Shown piece by piece: positions 29,501 through 39,119 of a DNA stretch of 64,000 nt. The notes beneath the pieces were generated by a model. It saw only the letters and a program-made list of their open reading frames with translations, made no database searches and was not told where the DNA came from. Both the position numbers and the translations under genes were made by a program. The stretch is from Apostichopus japonicus (lineage: Eukaryota > Echinodermata > Holothuroidea > Aspidochirotida > Stichopodidae). The stretch lies in the NCBI RefSeq assembly GCF_037975245.1, contig NC_092568.1:26160501-26224500 (forward strand), written 5' to 3'. The number at the start of each line of letters is the position of its first letter. Positions within the stretch are counted from its first letter, which is position 1.

Positions 29501-31502
29501 TAGAGACAAACTTTACAGCAGTTTCTTAATATTAGACTATTTTATGATCCACACGTATTGTGCTGTACACAGAGTGACCAACAACATGATCTTTTTGTAA
29601 TCCCGGCACAATTACCTTGGAAGTTACTATGATTTTCTATTCGACAAGTACTCTGAACAGTACAGTAATTTTGTATCTCATTGCTCGCATGAATACAACA
29701 CGCTGTCTAGATAGGCAACAGAGAAATACTGCTAAACCGTGCAACATCATAACAGTTCTGATATCATTTTTGCTGGATATAGTGTGAAAAGTGTGTAGCA
29801 TGTAAATCATACACCTCAGAATACAGTGTAATACTGTCAAGTTTATACTTGTCATGCTTATAGAGCTACCAGCCTACATCTGCTTATTGTATAGAATCTA
29901 CTAAATACTACATGTACAGTGCTGTGAATTAATACATAGAGGGCTGTGCAGTATGCACTGAATTGAAATTAAAAAGTTCAGTGTCTCAACTCTTCAAGTA
30001 AAATCCATGTCCCAACTACTCCAAAAAGTCAGTGAAAGTGTTGGTATTTTGACTAATTAACTCTTTGTACATGTATGTAATTGTAACTGTACTTGTGACT
30101 GGAAACATGATATGTAAGTATGAATGCAGTCAGAGTGTGCTACCTGTGATTTGTACTACATGTACAGTATGCACAGTATACAGTCCATTATTAATTACAG
30201 TACTAACTATGAATTACTATGCGATAGGTTTGAGAGCTGTTTCATACCAGGAAATATCCACAACTTGGAGGGAGATATATTCACAACTAGTGAGGATACA
30301 AGTACTGAATGTACTATGGTAAAGAACTGTGCCTTTTTTTCTGATTTAAATTGAACCAACTAAACGGTAGAATAGATTATTTATCTCTCATTGAATCCAC
30401 AAATGTACGTCACAGCAAGGGGCCAGGGTTGTGACTGAGTTCTAGTCTGGATTGTTTATTGTAAAGTGATGGCATACAAAGCATACAGTATATTCAACAT
30501 CAAAATGGACCTTAGCAAATTACTTTATGTCTGTTGAAGGTAGTGTGGGCCTACATGTAAATCTAAACCCTGTTTGACAATTTCAACTGCACACACAGTA
30601 TACAACTATGTGCAGAGTGTAAAACTGTTAGTAAGACCAACAAACACTTAACAAGATGTCTTAAGTGTTTAGCACTGTTTATTGTTTAGTAGTGTTTGGT
30701 ACTGTTTACTGTTAACTGTTTAGCAGTGTATGGTAAGTACTGTTTATGGTTGACTTATAAGTCTTCTCTTGTAGTTAGGATAATATATAGCAGGAGTAAA
30801 TAATTTGGGGTGATATAATTCTTTGATGATATTAAGCACAGTACAGTATAAAGAAAAAGAACAATGTTGTACTTAAATTGACCGAAACAAATTAAATTAT
30901 CTCAAGTGCAAGAGGCAACAGAGATGATATACACGTGCAACTTCCAGCAACAGCATGCATGCTAGGCCTACATACATTGCTGCATATATACATGCACAAG
31001 TTTTGTTAATCATAACAAATATCTTGAATATTGCATTTCACTCATTTAGCTTTTTGTTATATAAAGTAATGTTAGTCTTTAACTTTAAGTAATGACTTTG
31101 AACTAACATACCTAACAACTGTTAATTTGAAAGACACAAGTCCAAAATGTTCAAGGCAAAGACAAACTTTAAAAAAAAAAAAGCTTTTTCCTAGTTATCT
31201 TGAATATTATGGATAAAAATCTCGACAAAAGTGATACAAATGAAGCTTTCTGTTGGACATAAATTTGTGTCATTTCTTGACCAGCTTAATTGCTTAATAA
31301 CACTTTCGGTAAAAAAGTGGCTATAAGCTACATAGGATCCCTAGTGTTTTGTAATACATTTCAAAATAACAACATTTGATTCAAAACAAAGGCTAATGAA
31401 TGTTTTCTCCTGTTTAAAAAAAAATGAATATCAACTAGTGTAAACAACCTTTCACAGGTACACTGATTGAAGAAAGTACAAAAGGTCTTACCCATGAGGC
31501 AT
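5386..31502 (-). CDS. PELI: Pellino-family E3 ubiquitin ligase (5' part; 3' exons outside window)
   Basis: Pellino proteins are scaffolds and RING-like E3 ligases that ubiquitinate IRAK kinases in Toll/IL-1 signalling. They bind phosphorylated partners through an FHA domain with an extra wing. The exons in the window encode the N-terminus and the FHA region: PVKYGELVILG|YNGCLPSGNRGRRRSRF; AYTLSRHQ and TDMFQ|IGRSTEPIIDFIV; STISRFACRI; ARIYAAGFNSTSNIFLG; MDGLTTNGVLLM; GVWREVSVCGNVYWLRETRS and QRGKL. All internal joins keep frame with GT-AG introns of 1.2-9.8 kb. The RING-like C-terminal ~160 residues are not in positions 1-5385, so they lie beyond the left edge. The exact first exon is uncertain. 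Which vertebrate paralogue it resembles most cannot be told. Confidence 0.95.
6749..6946 (-). CDS. PELI: Pellino exon (FHA core, IGRS to NIFLG)
   Basis: The 66-codon exon encodes IGRSTEPIIDFIVMDTVPGA, KCQEDTVISESTISRFACRI, LVDRDPPYNARIYAAGF and NSTSNIFLG. IGRS and STISRFACRI hold the phosphothreonine-binding residues of the FHA fold. Acceptor TTTCTCTAG, donor GTAAGT, phase 0 at both ends. Confidence 0.97.
7311..7472. repeat. 30-bp tandem repeat, about 5.5 copies
   Basis: The unit TAGTGATATCTCAGTAACAC plus AGGGTATA repeats almost exactly. A 77-codon open frame (repeated SDISVTQGIY) arises only from the 30-bp periodicity. It lies in a large Pellino intron. Confidence 0.95.
8780..8860 (+). repeat. 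Interspersed repeat C, 3' fragment
   Basis: Only the end is present: TGTAGATCAGAGTGCGTATG, then GGAGAGACAGGTAAGAGG. Confidence 0.5.
12762..13110. repeat. Purine-rich minisatellite
   Basis: Imperfect ~35-45 bp units built from GATTGGATGGGGAGGGAGAG and GATAAGAGATGAGATTAGAT recur about nine times. The strand is almost entirely purines plus T, so triplex or G-rich structures are possible. It lies in the Pellino intron between the 6.9-kb and 15.6-kb exons. Confidence 0.9.
14105..14250 (+). repeat. Interspersed repeat C, reference copy
   Basis: The copy contains TGGTAGAT, AACGTTATCAGTTAATAGG, GGTAGATAGGTGTGTG and ends GGAGACAGGTAAGTGAGG. Related diverged copies lie in other Pellino introns and share the order of these phrases. 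The end resembles a perfect plus-strand 5' splice site. Confidence 0.65.
15573..15674 (-). CDS. PELI: Pellino exon (ISYTLSR-type segment)
   Basis: The 34-codon exon encodes VTKDNEKHTIAYTLSRHQT and FIEEYTTDFKTDMFQ, matching the family's HSISYTLSRNQ..VVEY...TDMFQ. Acceptor ATCCTTTAG, donor GTGAGT, phase 0 at both ends. Confidence 0.95.
17171..17375. repeat. GA-rich polypurine tract
   Basis: About 200 bp is nearly pure G and A (GAGGGGAGGGAGGAGAGAGG, GGAAGGAAGGAGAGGG). No gene lies here; an 80-codon open frame across it is compositional. Confidence 0.9.
18865..19025 (+). repeat. Interspersed repeat C, copy
   Basis: The copy contains a G run, CAATGTTAAGAAGG, GGTTATCAGTTTACTC and TGTGAGGACACAGGTTAAT. 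It is a diverged copy in the Pellino intron right of the 15.6-kb exon. Confidence 0.45.
19413..19542 (-). CDS. PELI: Pellino exon (YNG..PSG.RGRRRSRF)
   Basis: The exon completes GG|T and encodes YNGCLPSGNRGRRRSRFILY, then KKEVPNGVKPDKRYEISAPR and SAQ. YNG.LP.G.RGRR.S.F is strongly conserved in all Pellinos. Acceptor TTTTGTAG, donor GTAAGTC, start phase 2, end phase 0. Confidence 0.96.
19890..20050 (+). repeat. Interspersed repeat C, copy
   Basis: The copy contains GGTCACCAAGTCACTC, TAGAGCGAGCGTACAG and TTGTGAGGAGACAGGTAAGT. The end is identical to that of the 14.1-kb copy. Confidence 0.5.
27097..27457. repeat. ~121-bp tandem triplication in Pellino intron
   Basis: Three consecutive copies start near TTTATTCAATTCAATGAGCA and end near TCTAGCAAGTAAATGCTT. 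Identity is above 90% by eye, with small indels. Confidence 0.93.
28426..28788 (-). other. Unidentified 120-codon open frame in Pellino intron
   Basis: The middle of the frame (SSIAESEGDWPKVEYVGTG, IKRIRNVSALQGVEIFVTID) looks less compositionally biased than neighbouring open frames. An acceptor-like CGTTTGCAG precedes GGCYANFK. I do not recognise it. It may be a fossil exon, a transposon fragment, or chance. Confidence 0.2.
29331..29471 (-). CDS. PELI: Pellino N-terminal exon ending PVKYGELVILG
   Basis: PVKYGELVILG is the family's conserved N-terminal strand. Upstream of it the residues (SSFRKYKQPGQLISTLEEES) are not conserved. Two acceptors are possible. One is a strong T-rich TTGTTTAG giving an exon start at 29471, which reads NSIDSDPSSF. 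The other is ATTCAG, 17 nt further in, giving a start at 29454, which reads DPSSF. The donor GG|GTAAGAC ends phase 2 and joins correctly to the 19.5-kb exon. Confidence 0.93.
29472..31491. other. Pellino first intron, nothing recognised
   Basis: The sequence is AT-rich with frequent TACAGTA and TACTGTA words and several TGTTTAGCAGTGT-like phrases near 30660-30740. No gene or element was recognised. Confidence 0.6.
31492..31502 (-). CDS. PELI: Candidate first coding exon of Pellino (short)
   Basis: On the minus strand ATGCCTCATGG|GTAAGACC gives Met-Pro-His-G, phase 2. It joins in frame to the strong acceptor at 29471 to read MPHGNSIDSDPSS. An in-frame TGA lies seven codons upstream. In another frame the same donor gives ...CTC ATG G, phase 1, which fits the alternative acceptor at 29454 (MDPSSFRK). 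Either start is plausible, and both use the same donor. Confidence 0.4.
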
Positions 31503-31633
31503 TGTGAATACATTTGCTTTTCACTAATTCTCCAGTTGTGGATGTCGAGTGATATCTGTTTGTCAAATATGCTTAATCCAAGGATGGGAGTTAAACAAAG
31601 TTCAAAATGATGCTTGGCAAAGATCTCAACTTG
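31492..31633 (-). other. Possible longer upstream coding exon sharing the Pellino donor
   Basis: From an acceptor-like CATTCATAG (31634-31636), 47 open codons run to the donor at 31492: QVEIFAKHHFELCLTPILGL, then SIFDKQISLDIHNWRISEKQ and MYSQCLM. It is in phase 0 with the candidate exon at 33050-33094 and in phase 1 with the alternative Pellino acceptor at 29454. I do not recognise the sequence, and the polypyrimidine tract is weak. It may instead be 5' UTR with an open frame by chance. Confidence 0.2.
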
Positions 31634-32551
31634 CTATGAATGCAAGCTGGTACAACATAAATTTATAATAGAGGTTTTGGGTTGTATGGTCTTAATTCCT
31701 TCACCAAGGAAGCATTGTGTTAACAGCAGCACAGAGGCAATCCAATAATATTCCAAATTTGCAACGAAATAAGGGGTATTGTATGCCTACGCTATACAGC
31801 CTCTATTAATTATATAAATGTGAACATGTGTCAAACAATTTGTGAAATACAAGTTTCTACTGTTCATGTACACTGTAAAGTATGTACATCATTGATATAA
31901 CAACACTGAGGATGAGGATTTTGTCAAAATGGCACAAAGCAGCTGAAAGTTTACCAACGAACATCCCAACCCATAACATTAGGGTCTAGGCTAGACTAGT
32001 GTACTGTAACCAGGCTGCTGATATCCCTTTCTTTGGGTTGTTCTGTATATTGCTGAAGGGGCTAGCTAGGCCTAGTCACTGCTTTTCAAAATTATTGAGA
32101 TAAGAGTTGGCCTAGGCTAGTTTTGAAAACAGTTAAATCTTGAGTTCTGTTCATCTGAGGCACACTATATCAGGATGAAATATGTACAACATGTTGATAG
32201 GCATTTTGTAGCCTTCACCCAATTGGATAGGTTTTCATGCATTCTGAAGTTAATGTAGTTGAAATAAAGATTCAGGGTCGTATTCACTAGCCCTAAATTG
32301 CGTTACGACGTTGTTAAGCTAAGCAAGTCGGTACCACCATGCATTCGAACAACAATGCCATCCTTTGGAAATCGAACAACAGTCTTGTTCTTTGAGTTTC
32401 ACGTTAGGACACGATCTGTTTCAGCCTAGTCAACCTCCCAAAGTTACCGTAGGGATGTATATCCAACCCTTCCGAAGAAATTTCGTCCCACAGAAAATAA
32501 TCGTCCAAATGTAATATTTGCTGACTGATCAGGCAATTTTATATCAGTTAC

Positions 32552-32779
32552 ATGACAGCAATTGTCATACGGTCCGAATTTGTAGCAAAATGTATTCCAT
32601 TAAGTCGAACTTTAAGACTGAAATCTTATTCACCTCCAGTTTTCTATTCCACTGATCGTAGTATGCATGCTAGCAACATATTACCAATACGAGTATTGCG
32701 ACACATCGCTAGTGTTTCCATGAAACAGGTACACCATTACTCACGTTCATTTTCTACGGACAACGGCAATTTAACCTGA
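32552..32779 (+). other. Short open frame with presequence-like N-terminus
   Basis: The 75-codon frame begins MTAIVIRSEFVAKCIPLSR and is rich in Arg, Ser and Leu with few acids, like a mitochondrial targeting peptide. ATGAAACAG|GTACACC at 32728 could be a donor. The surrounding 32.3-32.8 kb has more CpG than its neighbours. No downstream exon was found, so this is only a candidate first exon. Confidence 0.2.
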
Positions 32780-33049
32780 CATGTTTACTTGCGTTATCAT
32801 GAGGGATTAAGCTTTTGTGTACTTTTGTGTCGTTACCAGTGTCAGACATGCAGTACAATATTACAAAGCCGAATTTCCTGTAAAGTGATCATGGTTGGTC
32901 TAACGTTTTACGTGCATGCGCTATTGACTTTGCTGCAAAAAATGAACAACAAATCTCAGAAATGCAAAGTCAACTATATCTACTGAAAAAACCCTAAATG
33001 AGCGGTTCGATTAAGAAATAAGAGGGTGCTATTTACAAACCATACTTAC

Positions 33050-33094
33050 AAGAAACCTAATCTTCTGCAGTTCGGTCCTTGGAGCCTTTGCCAT
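33050..33094 (-). other. Possible minus-strand first exon with strong splice donor
   Basis: ATGGCAAAGGCTCC opens 15 codons (MAKAPRTELQKIRFL) that end exactly at a perfect donor GTAAGTAT. It lies upstream of Pellino on the same strand, so it could be an alternative first exon or 5' UTR. A hAT MITE is inserted about 15-20 bp upstream of this ATG. No homology is recognised. Confidence 0.25.
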
Positions 33095-33116
33095 TGTTAT
33101 ACGATTCTGTCCAAGT

Positions 33117-33480
33117 CAGTGGCGTAGGAAGGTACTTTTGAGTGGGGGGGCTGAAGACTGCTGGCCGGCCTGGGGGAGGGGTCTAAGGGGTGTCCCCCTC
33201 CCCTTTGGAATTTTTTGCATTTCCAGGTGGCCTCAGATGCAATTTGGTGCAATATAGCACACTTCAACACCCACTCCATTTTGTAAACTTAATTTTGTAT
33301 TTTCACCTGGCCTTAGATGCAATTTGGTGCTCCAAATGAGATTTTTTTTCTCATTTGGAAATGAAAAAGGGGTTTTCTGAACTGCGAACCGGGGGGGCGG
33401 AATGATACTTCCGCCCCTCCACATTTTTCACTGGGGGCTGGCGCCCCCCCCCCCCAGCCCCCCCGGTTCCTACGCCCTTG
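33117..33480 (+). mobile_element. hAT-type MITE with perfect 8-bp target duplication (copy 1)
   Basis: The 364-bp element starts CAGTGGCGTAGGAAGG and ends GGTTCCTACGCCCTTG, giving terminal inverted repeats. It is flanked by GTCCAAGT at 33109-33116 and again at 33481-33488. The 8-bp duplication and CAG-type ends are hAT hallmarks. It contains long G and C runs and a repeated phrase around GATGCAATTTGGTGC. It has no transposase. Confidence 0.93.
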
Positions 33481-33488
33481 GTCCAAGT

Positions 33489-36400
33489 TGAGTAAAACAG
33501 TTGAACCCAACATCAATTGACAAATTTGTAAGCAGTTTTCAATCTCAGAGGTAGCTCTCATTTTGCCTAAGCTGCTTAAGTCTAAGTTTACTGAACAGGT
33601 ATTTTTGACACCAACATAATAACAAACGTTGGGTCAGGTGGAACCCCGTGCAGGTGTTCTTGTGACAATGTGTGAAAAAACCTTAATACTATTCATGACC
33701 ATTTTTACGAGTATGCAGGGAAATGTTACTATGAGTAGTATTTCGCCGAAGCTTATGTAAGTCTTGAAAAATATGTTCGATTTAATAACTATGTTTTATC
33801 GAGAAGGAACTATGGAGCAAAGACACGTCATGCCTTGTAACGGAGTGGAGTGAGCGGGGGGGGGGGGGTTCAATCTGAGGGAGGGACACAAACTGCGAAG
33901 AGCAGTGAGACATGTGACTTTGATTTGTGTTCAGTTGCAAACTAATCCGAACAAAATCATCTTTAAACTTCCCTATAATATTCATCCTCAGTTCATTCTG
34001 TACAACAAATTCCAGTATCTTTTGTAAAATGACATTTGTCTTTAATATACCAACACAATGGCCATTTATATTAATATATTTTTTTACCTAACACATGACA
34101 CTTGTAAAGTTAATTATAAATAGAAAAGAGGTACTTATCATTGGAAAAGGGGCCACTTCTGATTTAAGAACTAGGTCAGGCTTCTGAGGTTTTCACCAAA
34201 ATAGGAAATGTTTTACTTGCCTCCCCTTTGCCCCCCCCCCCATCCCCTCGATTTTCGAAATTACCCAAACATTTTCGATATTTCGAAACATTTTATATAT
34301 TATTTTGTGTGTATATGACACTGTTTTATGTGAGTGTGGTTACATGATACGCTTCCGTAGAAAGCCAAAGAAATACAGACCCGAGAAAAACTTTCAGCAT
34401 CCACCGCGGTTCAAATCCGGCTATACCGCGGACGCCCTATGAACAAACTTTAAATCATTATCATTACGATTTATGATTTAAATTTCACATAGCCGTATAT
34501 AGAGACGGCTGAGGAAATTCACTAAAGGTAGCGCCCTCTATTTTACTTTACCCGAGCTGTTACGATTGTGGTGCATTTGCTGAACCCGAATTATCAATGA
34601 TTGATACAGCTATAGGACAACCACGGAAGTACTTCCGTGAGTAAAACACGGATTCAGTTTTGCATAGAATTCGTGGGAAATGTCAACATGATATTCTGGT
34701 TTTAGCCTATATATTGTTCATCCGCATATGGACGGATGGTACACGAACCATGTTTATTAAAGTTAGACAGTGACTTCCCAATAGGAGGGTTGTGAACAAC
34801 GTTGGTCCCTTGCCAATTTCAGCAGCACGTTCAGTCGAATATTCAGCAGCACTTTCGCCCAATGTAATTGAAAACATAACGCCATGTAGGTAAACCATAC
34901 CAAAATTAGAATGTACCGTCTGAAAAGTTAAGCATTATCCTAAATCAACCCACTGATGTGAGTTGCAAAGATAGTGATACTTACACAACCAATTCATATC
35001 CATACCAAGATACTGCTGGGGGGGGGGTGGCTGGATCTTCCATGATCATGGTTGCCAAGTTTGGCATTTATGCAAATCTCGATGAAAAGAACCTTATGAA
35101 CATAAAACGTTAAGCTATTCTAATTTCAACTGATTTAATTATGAATATGCATTTATAACTTAATCATGGCCGAAAACTGGCACACGACAAATTTCATTCG
35201 ACATAATTATGTCGATTGCTGCTAATCAGAGCACTATATGATCGTCCTATAAGAACACGAGAAACTGACATATGCAAATTTTAATTTGACATATGTCGAT
35301 TTCTTCCAACCAGAGCGTTAGAAGATAACATGTGACATGCACTGGTCGTTGAATAGGAGCACGAGAAAATTACGTAAGTCAAGTTAATTTGACATATGTT
35401 GATTTCAGCACTTACACTATAGGCGCACCATAGACGTGATGTTTGTGTCTTTATTTATGACACAATATTATCAAAATATCTTTATATCTATTTATATTGT
35501 TGAGAATTAGAGATTGAATGCATGATGAGGCCTTTAGACGCCCACTTAAAAGAACAAAAGCACAATGAAACTACACAATGCTCCTTTTAATGCAGTTCAA
35601 GGTTAAACAACCAAAAGACACCTGACTGCACCGATTTTAATCTATATCCATATGTAAGTTATTGTGACTTAATAGATTATATACATAACCTATAGGTTAG
35701 TGAAAGTTAAACTTGTACTGAAAGGTTTCATGAACGCTGCAAAGCCTACAGGGGATACAATAAACGTGGTTGAGAAATTGTATGGAAGCTGACACAGTTT
35801 CACCCCTATATTACTTTAAACGATTCTTCAGCACACGGCATGATTGAAACTGATCCTAATGAATGTGTAGCATAATATATCCCTGCATTCTTTTCTCATG
35901 GGCCTTGTGGAAATATTATATAGACTAGAACTGCATTTGCCTGCAACCAACTACGCAGTATTGTAGTGCGCGTGAAGTGCTTGCAGTACTACAAAGAACT
36001 TGCAGGGAGTATAGTCATATAGTAGGTACCTACAAAGTGAGGGCGCTTGTGAGCGCCGTGTCAGGCTCAGAACAAGTTGGCTACGCAGCTAACCTCTGAA
36101 ACTGCAAATGTACAGAGACTATATGAAATGCTAAGCATAGCTTCCCAGAGGCGAATATGTAGGAAGCTGTCCCCCAAAAAGGGGGTATAGGGGCAGAAAG
36201 GTTTGGAGCCTTCCCTCAGAAGAGGGTTTACAACGTGCAGGGACCTAATTGTAGTGGCCCAGAAGAGAGATCGCAAATATAATTGAAATGTCGACTCATT
36301 CTGGATATTTCTAGTTTTCTAATCAAGAAACCTGGACTTTTGCCTTCAAGTCAATAGTTAAAGATTATAATTAATATCTAGAGATATCTCGAGACCAATC

Positions 36401-37349
36401 ATCGAAATTTCGAGATAAAACGTGAAACGACTTAGCAATAAACTGTATGTTATTTCCAATGTCCCCTCTGGGTCAAGGTATTAATATGGCTATTTAATGA
36501 CACTTCAAGGATTATGAGATATGTAAAATTAAAAGATGATCATTCGATTGACTGGCACTCTTGATTCGGGTCAGGGTGTCGGGTGGGGAGGGGGGGGGGG
36601 TAGTGGCGGTTGACTTAGGGAATTTCTCAAAGCCCAAGTCAACAGGTGACCTAGTCCTGGTGTATGACTAAGAAAGATGTAAAGGGGTCGGACGGATGTT
36701 ATGCCCACTATATGAAGGCCGTTTGAACTTGTTGGGGTTGTCTTTGAGGATTATCCTTACATATTCCATCGCACCCCGACTAGTACCAACACTTTTCCAG
36801 ACTTTAAGCGACACTTGTCCGTGATATGTACCTTTTTATGCAAATCCTTGGCTGTGAACTAACAAGGTGGGTTTCAAACTTCTGCGTGAAAGTTAAACAA
36901 TCAAATGACACCTGTATCCGATTACACGTATGTCCACCGAGCAATACCGAGACGGACTGACTAAACTAATAGCCTACGTTTCTCTTTCATAACCTATCGC
37001 GAAATGGTTATATAAACATAGGTTCTTTTCAGAGCTGCATATTGTAAGTAACAAATAAGATTTTTCAATAACCTAACATGCACGTTCCAAGGTCAATAAC
37101 ACTTTCTTTAATCCATGTAAGGTAACTATAACACGTTGTGTAGCTTATTATATGCAAGCACTAAAAGTGTAATAAAAGTCACCCATGCAGTAACTGCACA
37201 CGGCTATGGCATAAGTGCCTATATAATATTTGCCAATGACAGTAATGAGCTCCCTCACAGCAGGGAGCTACAGCTCCCTGCTCACAGTAACCTTAAATCT
37301 ACAATTCGCCTAGTCGTTATTTGGCACCGTATAGTAAGAGAGTTCAATT
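33489..37349. other. Intergenic, mostly unrecognised
   Basis: Apart from the truncated repeat B copy at 35.9-36.1 kb and G runs near 33857 and 36590, I see no gene or element. Three phrases near 35170-35400 (ATTCGACATAATTATGTCGA, TTTGACATATGTCGATTTC, TTTGACATATGTTGATTTC) are related and may be a diverged short tandem. Confidence 0.55.
35927..36140 (-). mobile_element. MITE-like repeat B, truncated copy
   Basis: This inverted copy matches the right two thirds of repeat B (AGAACTGCATTTGCCTGC, TATTGTAGTGCGCG, GAGGGCGCTTGTGAGCGCC). The left third, with GGCCAAGTGAACG, is missing. Confidence 0.75.
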
Positions 37350-37353
37350 TTAA

Positions 37354-37688
37354 AGGGTGTAGAGACTCGCGCAAAAAAAAACGTCTAATGCCGGTAATCT
37401 GACCTAGTTTCGAAGGAGGTGTAAAAGAAGTGTTAGACACCACCATCGATTCCAGAAAATACACACACAGCTTGCTACCTTCGGTAATTAGACACAAATG
37501 TACAGTCAGTACATACAGTTGCGGTCAATACCCACAGCACAGTATACAAACGATACAGCGATGGACATCTCAGGTACAGCAAAAGATTACAAGGTATCAC
37601 GTTTCATTACTGTCTGCATTTTGTAGCGACAAGCAGAAAACTTCACTTGCAAGCAACGGAAAGTTTACTTTATCAGTCTTCAATGCCT
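37354..37688 (-). mobile_element. TTAA-type MITE, third and most diverged copy
   Basis: The copy is 335 bp in inverse orientation, with intact TTAA on both sides (37350-37353 and 37689-37692). Its ends are AGGGTGTAGAGACTCGCGC and the inverse of AGGCATTGAAGACTG. Several internal substitutions and small deletions relative to the other two copies mark it as older. Confidence 0.9.
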
Positions 37689-38024
37689 TTAATAAACGTA
37701 CGGGGATTTATTTGAAGAGTTGGGGTTGCTGATGAAATCGCTGCAAGGTCAAAGCATGGAGGCACTATATACGGAGTTGGCGAGAAGGAAAGAGTGGCAG
37801 GGCAGGCGATATGAAGGTCGGGCGGCCGCCTTTGTAAAACAACAAAGCTATGGCACTGGATGGCATTTGCCATATATATTGTGTAGAGCATTCACAAAGT
37901 ACAGGCAGTGATTCGATCGCATCCATACAACTACACTAGTAAAAGTATAGGTCATACAATAAACGCAATCGGTATTCGATCGGGACGAAAACTTTTGTCT
38001 TTAGTAATATTGCTGTCACTCGTT

Positions 38025-38400
38025 TTACTTGATCGCCGACATTCACAACGTATCCATACATCATGGTTCAAATAAACAGGTTTAAAAGTGCAGTATTTTT
38101 ATGCCGGCATGTTGTCTAGATACTCGTTTTACTTGATTTCCGACATCCACAGCGTATCTCTACACATCGTTGAAGGAGCTCAAATAAATAGATTTAAAGT
38201 GCAGTATTTTTATGCCGGCATGTTGTCTAGATACTCGTTTTACTTGATTTCCGACATCCACAGCGTATCTCTACACATTGTTAAAGGGGTTCAATGAAAA
38301 TCAGTTTAAAAGTGCAGTATTGTTATGCTGGTTCTTTGCCTAGAAACTCGTTATACTACATTTCCGACATTCACAACGTATATGCATAGCCTGTAACATT
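38025..38400. repeat. ~118-bp tandem repeat, two full and two partial copies
   Basis: The unit runs from GTGCAGTATTTTTATGCCGG through ACTCGTTTTACTTGATTTCC to the AAATAAATAGATTTAAA region. Copies 2 and 3 are nearly identical; the outer copies are diverged. The 69-codon open frame over it is a by-product. Confidence 0.9.
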
Positions 38401-39119
38401 TTGAAAGTTGTTTACCGTACAGCCTCCTATATTCGTAAGAGGCGTAACGCACACGTTTTCTGATAGGCTGGCAGTGGGAGATACGGTAGCTTATAAAACA
38501 AGGTTTTCACAATTGTCGTCTGGTGACTCCAAATGACCTTTGACCGCAATAAAATCTTTTACTGAACGTGTCACAACTACATACTTAATATGAGATTCGT
38601 CCAACCTTCCCTTTTTGAGTTATCGTGTTGACAAATTTTTCACAATTTGTCCTCTAGTTACCCCAAATGGACTTGGACCTCCAAGACCCCTATTGTTTTT
38701 GGTGGAGGTGTGTACAGCCACGTACAGTAGACTGACCTGTGGTTATCATACCATTGTGTTATTGTATCAAAATGGTGGTTCGGGCCATTTCTATTGTAAC
38801 AGCTAGTTCTGCTTATACTAACAAGCAGAAGTCTAGTGCATTGAAGTCATCGAAACCTCAATGCATTTTGCATTCTGGTTTACATTACGCGGTTGAGCAA
38901 TTATTAGCAGCGCCGATGGCAACAACGTAAGTTTAGACAACGACGTATGTTCAGACAACGGAAGTTAAGACATCAACGTGAGTTTGAGCCACAACGTGGC
39001 AAAACAACGTGGTAAAGCAGCAGCAACAACTTTAGTTTTAGACAACAACAAGCTTAGTTTAGACAACGAAATAAGTTTACCCTTTTCGCGTTCCATATAC
39101 TACAGGGCGTATTTTCAAA

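Noticed and set aside
33313-33561. 82-codon minus-strand frame (MRATSEIENCLQ...)
   Set aside because: It runs from flanking DNA into the hAT MITE; the junction is an insertion boundary.
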